Source of the DNA: an uncultured Prevotella sp.
GTDB lineage: Bacteria; Bacteroidota; Bacteroidia; Bacteroidales; Bacteroidaceae
DNA length: 64,000 nt
Assembly: GCA_900319905.1 (NCBI GenBank)
Contig: ONQB01000018.1
Location: 19,312 to 83,311 of the forward strand
Reading direction: 5' to 3'
Shown: one piece after another, positions 56,333 to 64,000 of the stretch
How positions within the stretch are numbered: the stretch's first letter is position 1
Layout of the letters: each line of letters opens with the position of its first letter
Translations under genes and position numbers: made by a program
The notes under the pieces: generated by a model
Told to the model about the DNA's origin: nothing
The model's database searches: none
What the model saw: the letters and a program-made list of their open reading frames with translations, nothing else

Positions 56333-58360
56333 ATGAAGAAAAGAGTATTCCTTTTGGGATTGGTCTTTGTGGCAATGGGTTCCTTGGCACAAACCAACCT
56401 GTCTTCGGGCATTGATCCGAAGAACCTTGACACTTCTGTCAAGCCTGGTAACGATTTTTATCACTATGCCGCCGGCGGTTGGCTTAAGGCTCATCCGCTT
56501 GATGCCGAGCACACGGAGAATGGTGCGTTTACCGACCTCTACGAGCAAAACCAGAAGCGCATTCAGGAAATTATCCTGCAATATGCCTCTAAGCCCCAAC
56601 AACAAGGTACATTGGGACAGAAGATAGGCTCACTCTACAACCTCATGATGGACAGCGTACGTCTCAACCATGAAGGATGGGCTCCGCTCAAGCCGACGCT
56701 CGACAAGATCAAAGCCATTAAGAACGTGCGCGAGTATCAGATTGTGACGGCGCAGCTCGACCGCGACGGCGAGTCTACGATGATGTTCGGCATCGGCGTG
56801 GGAGCCGACCAGCGCAATGCCGACTGGAACCTCGTGGGCATCGGCCAGGGCGGTCTCGGCCTTGACACGCGCGACTATTATCTCTCCGACGACGAGCAGA
56901 ACAAGCGGGTATTGGAAGCCTACAAAACCTATCTGAAGAAACTGTTCGTGCTGACGGGCTATGATGAAGCTACGGCCGAGAAGAAGATGCAGGCTGTGCT
57001 CGCCATCGAGACGCGTATTGCCAAGGCCAGCTATGACCAGGTGAAACTGCGCGACGTGGCAGCCAACTACCATAAGATGTCTTATATGCAGCTGGTCAAT
57101 GACTTCCCTGGCATCGACTGGGGCAACGTGTTCCTGGCAAGCGGTTTCCCAGCTTTCGACGCAATTGACGTGGGTCAGCCAGAGCCTATTCACGAGGTGG
57201 AGAAGATTCTGGCAGAGACCTCTCTCGACGATCTGAAGACCTACGCTGAGGCTAAGGTCATCAGCGGTGCGTCGAGCCAGTTGAGCGATGACTTCCGCAA
57301 GGTCTCCTTCGAGTTCAACAGCGTGCTGACCGGTGTCAAGCAGGACCGTCCCCGCTGGAAGCGCGGCGTGAGCCTGGTCAGTGGTGTGCTGGGCGAGGCC
57401 ATCGGCAAACTTTATGTAGAGAAATATTTCCCTGAGGAGAACAAGAAGCGCATGCTGGAACTTGTCCACAACTTGCAGACGGCTCTTGGTGAGCGTATCG
57501 ATGAGGCTTCGTGGATGGGTGCAGCTACCAAGGCCCAGGCCAAGGACAAGCTGGCCAACTTTATCATCAAGATAGGTTATCCTGACAAGTGGAAGGACTA
57601 CAGTGGTCTGCAGGTTGTTGACAGTCTCTCGCTCTATGCCAACATGCAGCGTATTGCCCGCTGGATGACCGACGACGTGATTGCCCGCAAGGTGAACAAG
57701 AAGGTCGACAAGAGCGAGTGGGGCATGACGCCGCAGACCATCAACGCTTACTACAATCCGACAACCAACGAGATTTGCTTCCCGGCAGCCATCCTGCAGC
57801 CGCCATTCTTCGATATGTCGGCTGACGACGCGGCCAACTACGGCGGCATCGGTGCGGTAATCGGTCACGAGATGAGCCACGGCTTCGATGACCAGGGCGC
57901 GCAGTTCGACAAGAACGGCAACGAACGCAACTGGTGGACGGCTCAGGACAAGAAGAACTTCGATGCCCGCACAAAGGTGTTGGCCGACTATTTCTCGCAG
58001 TTCGAGGTGCTGCCCGGCGTGAAGGTGAACGGTAAGTTGACTTTGGGTGAGAACATCGGCGACAACGGCGGTCTGAACATCGCCTTCCGTGCCCTGCAGA
58101 ATGCCTTGAAGAAGAATCCTCTTGGTGTGAAGGACGGCTTTACGCCCGAACAGCGTTTCTTCCTCTCGTGGGGCCGCATCTGGGCCGGAAACGCCACTCC
58201 CGAGTATGTGAAGTATCTGCTCACGGTCGACGTTCATTCGCCCAACTATGCCCGTGTCAACGCTGCGCTGCCTATGATTGACGCGTGGTACGATGCCTTC
58301 AAGGTGAAGAAGGGCGACAAGATGTTCGTGCCGAAGAATAAGCGTGCGCATATCTGGTAA
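56333..58360 (+). CDS. pepO: M13-family (PepO/neprilysin-like) zinc metallopeptidase
   Basis: Exported endopeptidase for short peptides. Signal peptide MKKRVFLLGLVFVAMGSLAQ, M13 N-terminal domain, then the zinc site GHEMSHGFDDQG (HExxH) and the third ligand in LGENIGDNGGL; the INAYYNPTTNEICFPAAIL strand upstream is diagnostic for M13. 675 residues, standard. The alpha/beta hydrolase follows 18 bases later. Confidence 0.95.
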   Translation: MKKRVFLLGLVFVAMGSLAQTNLSSGIDPKNLDTSVKPGNDFYHYAAGGWLKAHPLDAEHTENGAFTDLYEQNQKRIQEIILQYASKPQQQGTLGQKIGSLYNLMMDSVRLNHEGWAPLKPTLDKIKAIKNVREYQIVTAQLDRDGESTMMFGIGVGADQRNADWNLVGIGQGGLGLDTRDYYLSDDEQNKRVLEAYKTYLKKLFVLTGYDEATAEKKMQAVLAIETRIAKASYDQVKLRDVAANYHKMSYMQLVNDFPGIDWGNVFLASGFPAFDAIDVGQPEPIHEVEKILAETSLDDLKTYAEAKVISGASSQLSDDFRKVSFEFNSVLTGVKQDRPRWKRGVSLVSGVLGEAIGKLYVEKYFPEENKKRMLELVHNLQTALGERIDEASWMGAATKAQAKDKLANFIIKIGYPDKWKDYSGLQVVDSLSLYANMQRIARWMTDDVIARKVNKKVDKSEWGMTPQTINAYYNPTTNEICFPAAILQPPFFDMSADDAANYGGIGAVIGHEMSHGFDDQGAQFDKNGNERNWWTAQDKKNFDARTKVLADYFSQFEVLPGVKVNGKLTLGENIGDNGGLNIAFRALQNALKKNPLGVKDGFTPEQRFFLSWGRIWAGNATPEYVKYLLTVDVHSPNYARVNAALPMIDAWYDAFKVKKGDKMFVPKNKRAHIW

Positions 58361-58378
58361 ACCCTCAGCATCGCTCCT

Positions 58379-59617
58379 ATGAAGAATGCATTCCTTATCA
58401 TGGCATTGATGACAGCAGGACTGTCGTCGCATGCGCAGAACTTTGATGGTTCGTGGACGGGAAAGTTGAAAGCCGGTGCGCAGGAGTTTACCATTGAGGC
58501 TAAGGTCAACCAGGCTCAGCAGAGCGTATCGGCCAGTATTGCGAATATGGGTTCGGCGGCTGTGTCGCTGACAGTGTCTTTCTTGAGCGACGACTCCATC
58601 AGCGTGGCTTATTCCCCGTTGGACATAGCCTATCAGGGCAAGCGCGAGGGCGATGTGGTGAAGGGTGTGTTCGTTCAGCACGGTATCAGACTGCCAATGG
58701 AGCTGAAGCGGGGCGAGGTGACTTATAATCGCCCTCAAAATCCCGCTCAGCCCTATCCTTATCAGACCGAGGAGGTGACGTTTGACAATAAGACGGCCGA
58801 TGTGACGCTTGCCGGAACGCTCACTTATCCCGTTGGCTATAAGGCTGGCAGCAAGGTGCCGGTGGTGCTCATGGTGACGGGCAGTGGCCCCGAGAACCGC
58901 GACGAGGAGCTGTTCCACCACAAGCCTTTCCTCGTGATAGCCGACTATCTGGCGCGGCACGGCATTGCGTCGCTGCGCTATGACGACCGCGGTACGGCGA
59001 AGTCGTCGGGCAACTATGCTACGGCAACTACCACCGATTTTGCCGCTGACGCTGAGGCTGGACTCAACTGTCTGAGGCAGATGAAGAAGTTCTCAAAGGT
59101 AGGACTGCTCGGTCACAGCGAGGGTGGACTTATCGGCTACATGCTTGGTAGTAAGGGTAAGACCGACTTCATCGTGAGCCTTGCCGGGCCAGCTTGTAAG
59201 ATTGATACCATGCTCATGGTGCAACTCAACTCCCTGGCCCGTGTGCAGGGCTACAACGGCCAGCTGGTGAAGGATGTGGCTACGGCGCGGCAGTACATGA
59301 CCATCAACGACAAGTCGGCTTGGATGAAGGCTTTCATCGATATGGATGCTACGCCATACGTCAAGGCAACGACGTGTCCTGTGCTTGCTTTGGCCGGCGA
59401 CAAGGACCTGAATGTGCCGGTGAGCATCAACAATCCGAGTCTTGAGGCCAATCTGAAGAAGCAGCCAAAGACGAAGATTAAGGTTTATCCCGGTCTCAGC
59501 CATCTCTTCCAGCACAGCGCCACCGGCAACCCGATGGATGCGGCCAAGATAGACGAGACCATTGCACCTGAGGTCCTGACCGACATCGCCGAATGGATTT
59601 CGTCTGTGGCAAAGTAA
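58379..59617 (+). CDS. Exported alpha/beta hydrolase
   Basis: 412 residues: signal peptide (MKNAFLIMALMTAGLSSHAQ), a DUF3887-like or beta-rich N-terminal domain of about 100 residues, then an alpha/beta hydrolase fold. It has VVLMVTGSGPENRDEE (oxyanion side), RYDDRGTAKSSGNYA, the nucleophile in GLLGHSEGG, and a late His in YPGLSHLFQH. Peptidase or esterase activity is likely, substrate unknown. Probably co-transcribed with the M13 peptidase. Confidence 0.88.
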   Translation: MKNAFLIMALMTAGLSSHAQNFDGSWTGKLKAGAQEFTIEAKVNQAQQSVSASIANMGSAAVSLTVSFLSDDSISVAYSPLDIAYQGKREGDVVKGVFVQHGIRLPMELKRGEVTYNRPQNPAQPYPYQTEEVTFDNKTADVTLAGTLTYPVGYKAGSKVPVVLMVTGSGPENRDEELFHHKPFLVIADYLARHGIASLRYDDRGTAKSSGNYATATTTDFAADAEAGLNCLRQMKKFSKVGLLGHSEGGLIGYMLGSKGKTDFIVSLAGPACKIDTMLMVQLNSLARVQGYNGQLVKDVATARQYMTINDKSAWMKAFIDMDATPYVKATTCPVLALAGDKDLNVPVSINNPSLEANLKKQPKTKIKVYPGLSHLFQHSATGNPMDAAKIDETIAPEVLTDIAEWISSVAK

Positions 59618-59642
59618 GGACATTCGTGAAACACAAATAGTC

Positions 59643-59669
59643 AGGGCGGGGTTTATCCCCGCCCTATTT
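59643..59669 (+). terminator. Terminator after the hydrolase gene
   Basis: AGGGCGGGG (59643-59651) pairs with CCCCGCCCT (59657-59665), followed by ATTTG and T-rich DNA. Confidence 0.85.
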
Positions 59670-59685
59670 GTTTATATATATTTTT

Positions 59686-61043
59686 TTAAGGTAACATTTC
59701 TATGGTCTCAAGACACATGCGTGTGTTGTGGTAGGGACACTTCCAGAAGCCGGTACGGTCGTCGGTGGTGTTGGGCTGTCCCTGCTCGTCAGCGCTCCAG
59801 TACCATTCACCTTCGGGAGCGAGCAGGTGGGTCTTGATGTAGTCCCAGCAGCGTTGGGCCTTGTCCAGGGCCTGCTTGTCTCCGAAGTGGCGATAGAGGT
59901 TGACGTGGCCCACGACCGACTCGCATTGCACCCACCATTGCCGTTGTGTGTCGGCTTTCAGCACCTTCCACACGGGCCACCACCACGTATTTGTCACCCC
60001 ATTTGATGGCACCGGCATTGAAGGCGGCCTCCATCATGATGCGCTGCTCCAGAAACGGATTGGTCTGTTCGGAGAAGTCATAGCGCCACTCCAAGGGCGT
60101 GTGCGCTGCAGTGAGTACGGGGTTCTTGTATTTCTCATAGATGCCATTGCCATCTTCTATTGGCTCGTTCGTTTGTGGCAGACCCTGGCAGCCGGTCTCG
60201 GTCAGTGCCGCCAGTTTCTTATGAGCTTTGGCGAAGTCGCAGACCATCGTCAGCCCTTTGCTGACGTTGGCTGTGTATGCTTTGGCATCGTTGTTGAAAT
60301 CGTATATGTCGATGCCGACGAGGTCAATGTATGCGTCGCCTGGATAGTATTCTTCCATCGAAGTGGCACCGAGGTTGGGACTGAACGCCCACATGATGTT
60401 GCGGCAGCGGCGTGATAGGTAGTCATGGGTAAAGCGGTAGAGCTGTCGGTAGGCCTTTGTTGTGGTATTCTTTCCGCCCCCACCAGAACCAGTCGCCGTT
60501 CATCTCGTGCCAAGGCCGGAAGATGACGGGCACGGCGGTCTTGCCCATCTTGAGTGAGCCGATGAAGGCGGCCACCTTGTCAAGCGCGGCCGTGAGCTTC
60601 TTGCGATAGACCTTGTCGTTGAGCAGTTTTGTCACCTCACCGCCCTCGGGGTCCCACGATGACTTTCCGTTGACGAAGTTACGCGAATGCCACGACAGGG
60701 TGACGATGCCGCCTCGCCGCTGTTGCGCGATGATGGCGTTGCGCATGTCGGCAAAGGGCATGCCGTCGAGATTGCGGGGACTGTCAATCTCCAGTCCGCC
60801 GAGGTCGAAGCCCATCACGGCAGGATAGTCGCCGGCTGTCTCCAGCACGTCGGACCGCCCGGTCTCATAATGCCAGTTGTGCCCATAGAACGTATCGTCC
60901 TGATGGCCGAACATGATGCCATGCGACTGGATGCAACTGAGTCGCTGAATGAGACGCTTGGCTGGTGACGGCTTCTTGTTGGCTGTGGCCAGAATGGGGA
61001 AGGAGACGACGAGAGTGGGTAGAAGTATGAATTGTTTCTTCAT
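59686..61043 (-). pseudogene. Fused remnant: GH26 mannanase + GH130 phosphorylase + AGE epimerase
   Basis: Read on the minus strand. From 61043 a signal peptide and GH26 endo-mannanase domain run, with FGHQDDTFYGHNWHYETG and the acid/base Glu in RPWHEMNGDWFWWG. One extra base in a run of five C at 60477-60481 shifts the frame, after which GH26 continues (IMWAFSPN ... nucleophile in LTETGCQGLP). Near 60170 it joins a GH130 fragment (PLEWRYDFSEQTNPFLEQRI ... YVVVARVEGA). Near 59965 it joins, in another frame, the C-terminus of an N-acylglucosamine/cellobiose 2-epimerase (WWVQCESVVGHVNLY ... FWKCPYHNTRMCLE). It is the scar of a three-gene mannan operon. Confidence 0.85.
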
Positions 61044-61091
61044 TATTTCAAAATGATAGGCGTAACTCTGCCCGTTTTTAAGTTTATGGTG

Positions 61092-61099
61092 CAAAGTTA
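61092..61099 (-). promoter_or_regulatory. Putative -7 box for the GH26 remnant
   Basis: Reverse strand reads TAACTTTG, 49 bases before the ATG at 61043. The gap between it and 61328 contains only hairpin-forming sequence (CCGAAGCAAGCTTCGG at 61281-61296 and nearby). Confidence 0.5.
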
Positions 61100-61328
61100 C
61101 GCCTTTCATGAAATAACGACTGACACAATATTTCATTTCCTGTCATTTCCTGGCACAGCCGACAAACCCTGTGGTTTGAGAGGATAACTAGAGAATACCA
61201 TATTTTTGACAAAAACAAATAAAACCCTTGCCGTGATGCAAGGGCTGCGCCCTTTGGTGGTTCGTCGTCACCGCCTTGTTCCGAAGCAAGCTTCGGCAAG
61301 CCGATGGCGGCGAGCCTGCCATGGGCTG

Positions 61329-62321
61329 TCAGAGGAAGGCATCGATGACCTTGCTCTTTCCGTTGCTGCTGTCGGCCACGATGTCGTAATCCGCGATGGC
61401 AGCCGGTATCATGGCGCTGTAGCCGTGGCGCAGTGTGACGTCCTCTCCGGTGCTATGCACGTGAATATGGCAATCGCCTTCGAGACACATCAGAATGACG
61501 AAGCTGTCGCGCTGTCGTATGTCGCAGTGCATGGAATGGTCGATGTCGAGCACGCGTACGTTGAAGTACGGACTGATCACAACGGTGTTGGCCTGTCCCT
61601 CATGATATTGGTATTGTGACTGATAGTTGGTGCCGGCTTTGAAGTTGAGTGCTTCGGCAGCAAGGTCTACGTGCAGCTGTCGTGGCTTACCGTCGAGTCC
61701 TGGTCGGTTATAGTCGAATATGCGGTAGGTGAGGTCGCTGCTTTGCTGAATCTCTGCCACGAGCAGTCCGCTGCAGATGGCATGTACGGTGCCCGAGGGA
61801 ATGTAGAACACGTCGCCTGCTTTCACCTCATGCTTCTGCAGCACATCGGTGATGGTGCCGTCGGCAATGCGCTGGCGGAACTCCGTCTCGTCGATGTCGT
61901 GGGAGAAGCCCTCATAGAGGAAAGCGCCCGGCTTGGCGGCGAGCACATACCACATTTCGGTCTTGCCGTGTTCAAAACCCAGGCGTTGCCCCATGGCGTC
62001 GTTGGGATGCACTTGTATCGAGAGGTCGCGCTGTGCGTCAATGAACTTGATGAGCAGCGGCATCTGGTTGTGGTATTCTTCTGCCACCTTCTTGCCGAGA
62101 ATCTCCTTGGGTGCGTCAGCAATGACAGAGATGAGGTCGCGGCCTTGCCAATGGCCGTTGCTGATGACGCTGGTGCTCGTTGGCACGGCGCTCACCTCCC
62201 ACGACTCACCCATGGGCGTATCGTTGTCGGGCAGTTGCTTGAGCTGGACCAGCTGATGACCTCCCCACACTTTCTCGTGCAGGATGGGCTTGAACAGAAA
62301 TGGATAGAATTGAGAATTCAT
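61329..62321 (-). CDS. manA: Mannose-6-phosphate isomerase, class I
   Basis: Interconverts mannose-6-phosphate and fructose-6-phosphate. Zinc-cupin motifs are intact: SIQVHPND, KTEMWYVL and IPSGTVHAI; opening KPILHEKVWGG is typical of the short bacterial type. 330 residues and apparently functional, unlike its neighbours. Its place between a mannanase remnant and an AraC-type remnant suggests it belonged to a mannan-use locus, though it may also serve general mannose metabolism. Confidence 0.93.
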   Translation of the reverse strand: MNSQFYPFLFKPILHEKVWGGHQLVQLKQLPDNDTPMGESWEVSAVPTSTSVISNGHWQGRDLISVIADAPKEILGKKVAEEYHNQMPLLIKFIDAQRDLSIQVHPNDAMGQRLGFEHGKTEMWYVLAAKPGAFLYEGFSHDIDETEFRQRIADGTITDVLQKHEVKAGDVFYIPSGTVHAICSGLLVAEIQQSSDLTYRIFDYNRPGLDGKPRQLHVDLAAEALNFKAGTNYQSQYQYHEGQANTVVISPYFNVRVLDIDHSMHCDIRQRDSFVILMCLEGDCHIHVHSTGEDVTLRHGYSAMIPAAIADYDIVADSSNGKSKVIDAFL

Positions 62322-62409
62322 GCTTTTATTGAGATATAATATTTAATCATGTTCTGCACGATCGGTTGGTCACAGGTGGTGCCGTGACATGGATCCGTGT
62401 TGTTGACAG

Positions 62410-62790
62410 TCAGATGATGACCTTTGTCTTGAAGTATTTCTCTCTGAACTCCGTAGGACTGCAGGGGTTGGTGTTGAGCATATTGTTAGGTCCGTCGAAG
62501 TTGATGTTGAACTGCACCGTAATCTCGTGTATGTCGTTGCTTTGGCAGGTGTTCTGCGACCAGACGTGTTCCAGGTGGGGACTGGTGATGAGCACCAGGT
62601 CGAAGTCGCCGATGACTTCGCTGGAGTCACCCACGATGCGGTTGACCCCTTTCGCCCCTGCCACGAAGTTGAGCTCAAACACATCGTGCGTGTGAATGGG
62701 GTAGTCGAAACAGGTCTTATGCCTGTCGGCGATATACAGGAAATCGCCATTCTGTAGTGGTGCGATTTCTCGTAATATATCTTTAGTCAT
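62410..62790 (-). pseudogene. AraC-family regulator truncated after its sensor domain
   Basis: 126 residues from the ATG at 62790 (MTKDILREIAPLQNGDF). The N-terminal cupin of Bacteroidota AraC regulators is clear (FDYPIHTHDVFELNFVAGAK, VIGDFDLVLITSPHLEHVW). The frame ends FREKYFKTKVII, where full-length relatives continue into a helix-turn-helix domain; only 88 bases remain before manA, with no HTH in any frame that I can see. Promoter box at 62831-62824. Confidence 0.7.
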
Positions 62791-62823
62791 GTCTTTATCT
62801 TTCAGCTTAAGTGCTATCGTGGG

Positions 62824-62831
62824 CAAAGTTA
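62824..62831 (-). promoter_or_regulatory. Putative -7 box for the AraC-type remnant
   Basis: Reverse strand reads TAACTTTG, 34 bases before the start at 62790. Confidence 0.5.
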
Positions 62832-63097
62832 ATAAAAATAAGGTAGAATGATAATGGTTTACCACTTTTTTGTTTCTGGCGTGGGCAAGCGAATGTGGCT
62901 GATTTTAGTTTTGTTAAAGTAACAAACTCTTACCATGGCCCCCTGTCGAGCATATGGCTGAAAAATGATATGATAGATAAAATACGCTTTCAGTTCTAAT
63001 TTGTTAAAATAATAACGAAAATAAAATATAATTACCATTTAACTTTTGCCTTTGGGAAATAAAAAGTACGTTTGCAATTGTAAAACACGCGTTATAT
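62832..63097. other. AT-rich divergent intergenic region
   Basis: Gene-free DNA between the AraC-type remnant and the receptor remnant, where operators of a mannan regulator would be expected. No clear operator was identified. Confidence 0.5.
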
Positions 63098-63105
63098 TAT
63101 TTTTG
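63098..63105 (+). promoter_or_regulatory. Putative -7 box for the receptor remnant
   Basis: TATTTTTG, matching TAnnTTTG, with TTTG at 63071-63074 upstream (spacer 23, longer than ideal). Confidence 0.4.
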
Positions 63106-63141
63106 TAGAGAGAGATTTTTATTAATAGATAGTGAGAGCGT

Positions 63142-63257
63142 ATGAAGCACAGGATTAGATTACTTTTGGCCTGATTCTTATCCGTTTCCATCAATGTGAT
63201 GGCTCAGGTGGGTAATGTAACAGGTGTGCTGAAGGATGCCGCTTCCAATGCCCTGAT
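63142..63257 (+). pseudogene. N-terminal remnant of a TonB-dependent receptor
   Basis: Reads MKHRIRLLLA, stop (TGA at codon 11), then FLSVSINVMAQVGNVTGVLK and DAASNAL: a signal peptide and the first strands of a carboxypeptidase-regulatory-like domain, as at the start of SusC-type or other TonB receptors. It is interrupted at about 63257 by a palindromic repeat and nothing of the receptor is found beyond. Confidence 0.65.
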
Positions 63258-63397
63258 GTATCAAAATTGGAGAAGTTCAGAAGTCCGGAAGTTCAGAAGT
63301 TCGGTCAAATGCATAAGTATCTGATAATAAGGTATCATTATGGTAATGACAGAACTCCCTGTCTTCTGAACTTCCGGACTTCTCCAATTTTGATATA
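63258..63397. repeat. Palindromic element of the GGACTTCTGAACTTCC family
   Basis: The left end TATCAAAATTGGAGAAG (63259-63275) is the exact reverse complement of the right end CTTCTCCAATTTTGATA (about 63379-63395). Inside, AGTTCAGAAGTCCGGAAGTT mirrors CTTCTGAACTTCCGGACTTC. The loop is about 60 bases. It resembles a small non-autonomous mobile or REP-like unit. Confidence 0.82.
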
Positions 63398-63409
63398 CCC
63401 TCCAACGGT

Positions 63410-63529
63410 ATGCCAGTTAAAAAACTTTACATATGGCTTCTCATGATTGCGTTATTTGTCAGCCAATACCTCCTTGTCTGTAAATATCGCAATTATGAGC
63501 TACTTTGTAATGTGCAGAGTATGAGATAG
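63410..63529 (+). CDS. Possible 39-residue membrane peptide or gene fragment
   Basis: Reads MPVKKLYIWLLMIALFVSQY then LLVCKYRNYELLC..., a basic start and one hydrophobic helix. No promoter or family recognised. It may be the start of a lost gene past the repeat. Confidence 0.25.
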   Translation: MPVKKLYIWLLMIALFVSQYLLVCKYRNYELLCNVQSMR

Positions 63530-63578
63530 TTGTAAATTTCTTATTGAAAATGGAAAGTCTTAGAGAGGAGAGACTATC

Positions 63579-63688
63579 GCCTTCTCGGCGAAATGCCGGT
63601 GCTTCTTCGGCGTAATCGCACCGCCTTCTCGGCGAGATGCCGATGCTTCTTCGGCGATATCCCGGTGCCCTTACGCCGAAATGCCGGC
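63579..63688. repeat. 22-bp-period TTCGGCGA array C
   Basis: Five 22-base units alternating GCCTTCTCGGCGAAATGCC+3 and GCTTCTTCGGCGTAATCGC+3 types, the last degenerate. The remaining DNA to the window end (63689-64000) is AT-rich with no gene seen. Confidence 0.88.
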
Positions 63689-64000
63689 ATCTTGTGGGGT
63701 GGACGGCGCTTTTCTGACGGTCGTACACCCTCCGATTCGTGGAAAATGAGAACTGACGGAACGAAAACAGCGCTCTTCCCAAATGTTAAAATATTGTCAG
63801 TTTTATTGACAGATGGCAGACGGGAAGCATACAAGAAATTAACCTACATTATTCATGAACATTAACTCCTCTTTATTTTTACACATTGGAATGTTGTGTT
63901 GTATTCAGCCATTTATATTCTTGATTTTTTTCTTGCTCCTACCCACTTCGTGGGATATTGAGAATATTAGAGAATATTGAGAAAATGTTTATATTCTTCG

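Noticed and set aside
56630-58960. 776-codon open frame antisense to the M13 peptidase and hydrolase genes
   Set aside because: Same shadow effect; His/Leu-rich translation without domains, crossing a real intergenic boundary.

Overview
The window looks like chromosomal DNA of a Bacteroidota bacterium, most likely Prevotellaceae (Prevotella/Segatella type). Four things point there. Start regions repeatedly carry the Bacteroidota -7 promoter motif TAnnTTTG. The Mla, LptB and Sel1/SusC-type envelope genes, the eukaryote-like glycyl-tRNA synthetase and the M13 peptidase fit that phylum. A beta-mannan gene set (GH26, GH130, epimerase, mannose isomerase) is present as remnants. Most coding DNA is fairly GC-rich with long antisense shadow frames. 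No organism name can be proved from the sequence alone.

Layout. 0-8.5 kb: envelope lipid transport (mlaE/mlaF, divergent lptB), then protein quality control (trigger factor, clpP, clpX) and recQ. 8.5-9.9 kb: a gene-free, repeat-dense interval. 9.9-18.3 kb: a tight operon guaB, two parvulin-type isomerases, an OstA/LptA-like protein, a small membrane protein and mutL. 18.3-24.6 kb: a palindromic repeat, a 29-codon small ORF, a secreted cyclophilin (minus strand), then a CPA2 antiporter, LolD-like ATPase, CvfB-like S1 protein and CDF metal transporter. 24.7-37.9 kb, all minus strand: metallophosphoesterase, asnS, a repeat-tailed RluB-type synthase, purB, tRNA-Val, tex, an S41 protease, a DUF3316-like protein and parC. 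38.1-39.2 kb: asnA.

39.7-46.2 kb is the most unusual part: an eight-gene, AT-richer operon encoding an SPFH-GYF_2 protein, a four-helix membrane protein, two zinc-ribbon/TM2 proteins, a single-pass protein with an acidic tail (frameshifted), two secreted proteins and a Sel1-repeat lipoprotein. A collapsed mosaic copy of its middle follows at 46.36-47.04 kb. I take it to be an envelope-associated accessory module of unknown function; it is the best candidate here for an undescribed system.

47.1-59.6 kb returns to core genes (glyS, an FKBP lipoprotein, a PLD-SF2-DUF3427 helicase, tRNA-Leu, asd, a MATE pump, an M13 peptidase, an alpha/beta hydrolase). 59.7-63.5 kb is a decaying mannan-use locus: a GH26-GH130-epimerase fusion remnant, an intact mannose-6-phosphate isomerase, an AraC-type regulator without its DNA-binding domain, and the first codons of a TonB-dependent receptor cut off by a palindromic repeat. 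Two dispersed repeat families tie the non-coding parts together: 22-bp-period TTCGGCGA arrays at 9.3, 49.6 and 63.6 kb, and palindromes built from GGACTTCTGAACTTCC at 8.6, 18.3 and 63.3 kb.
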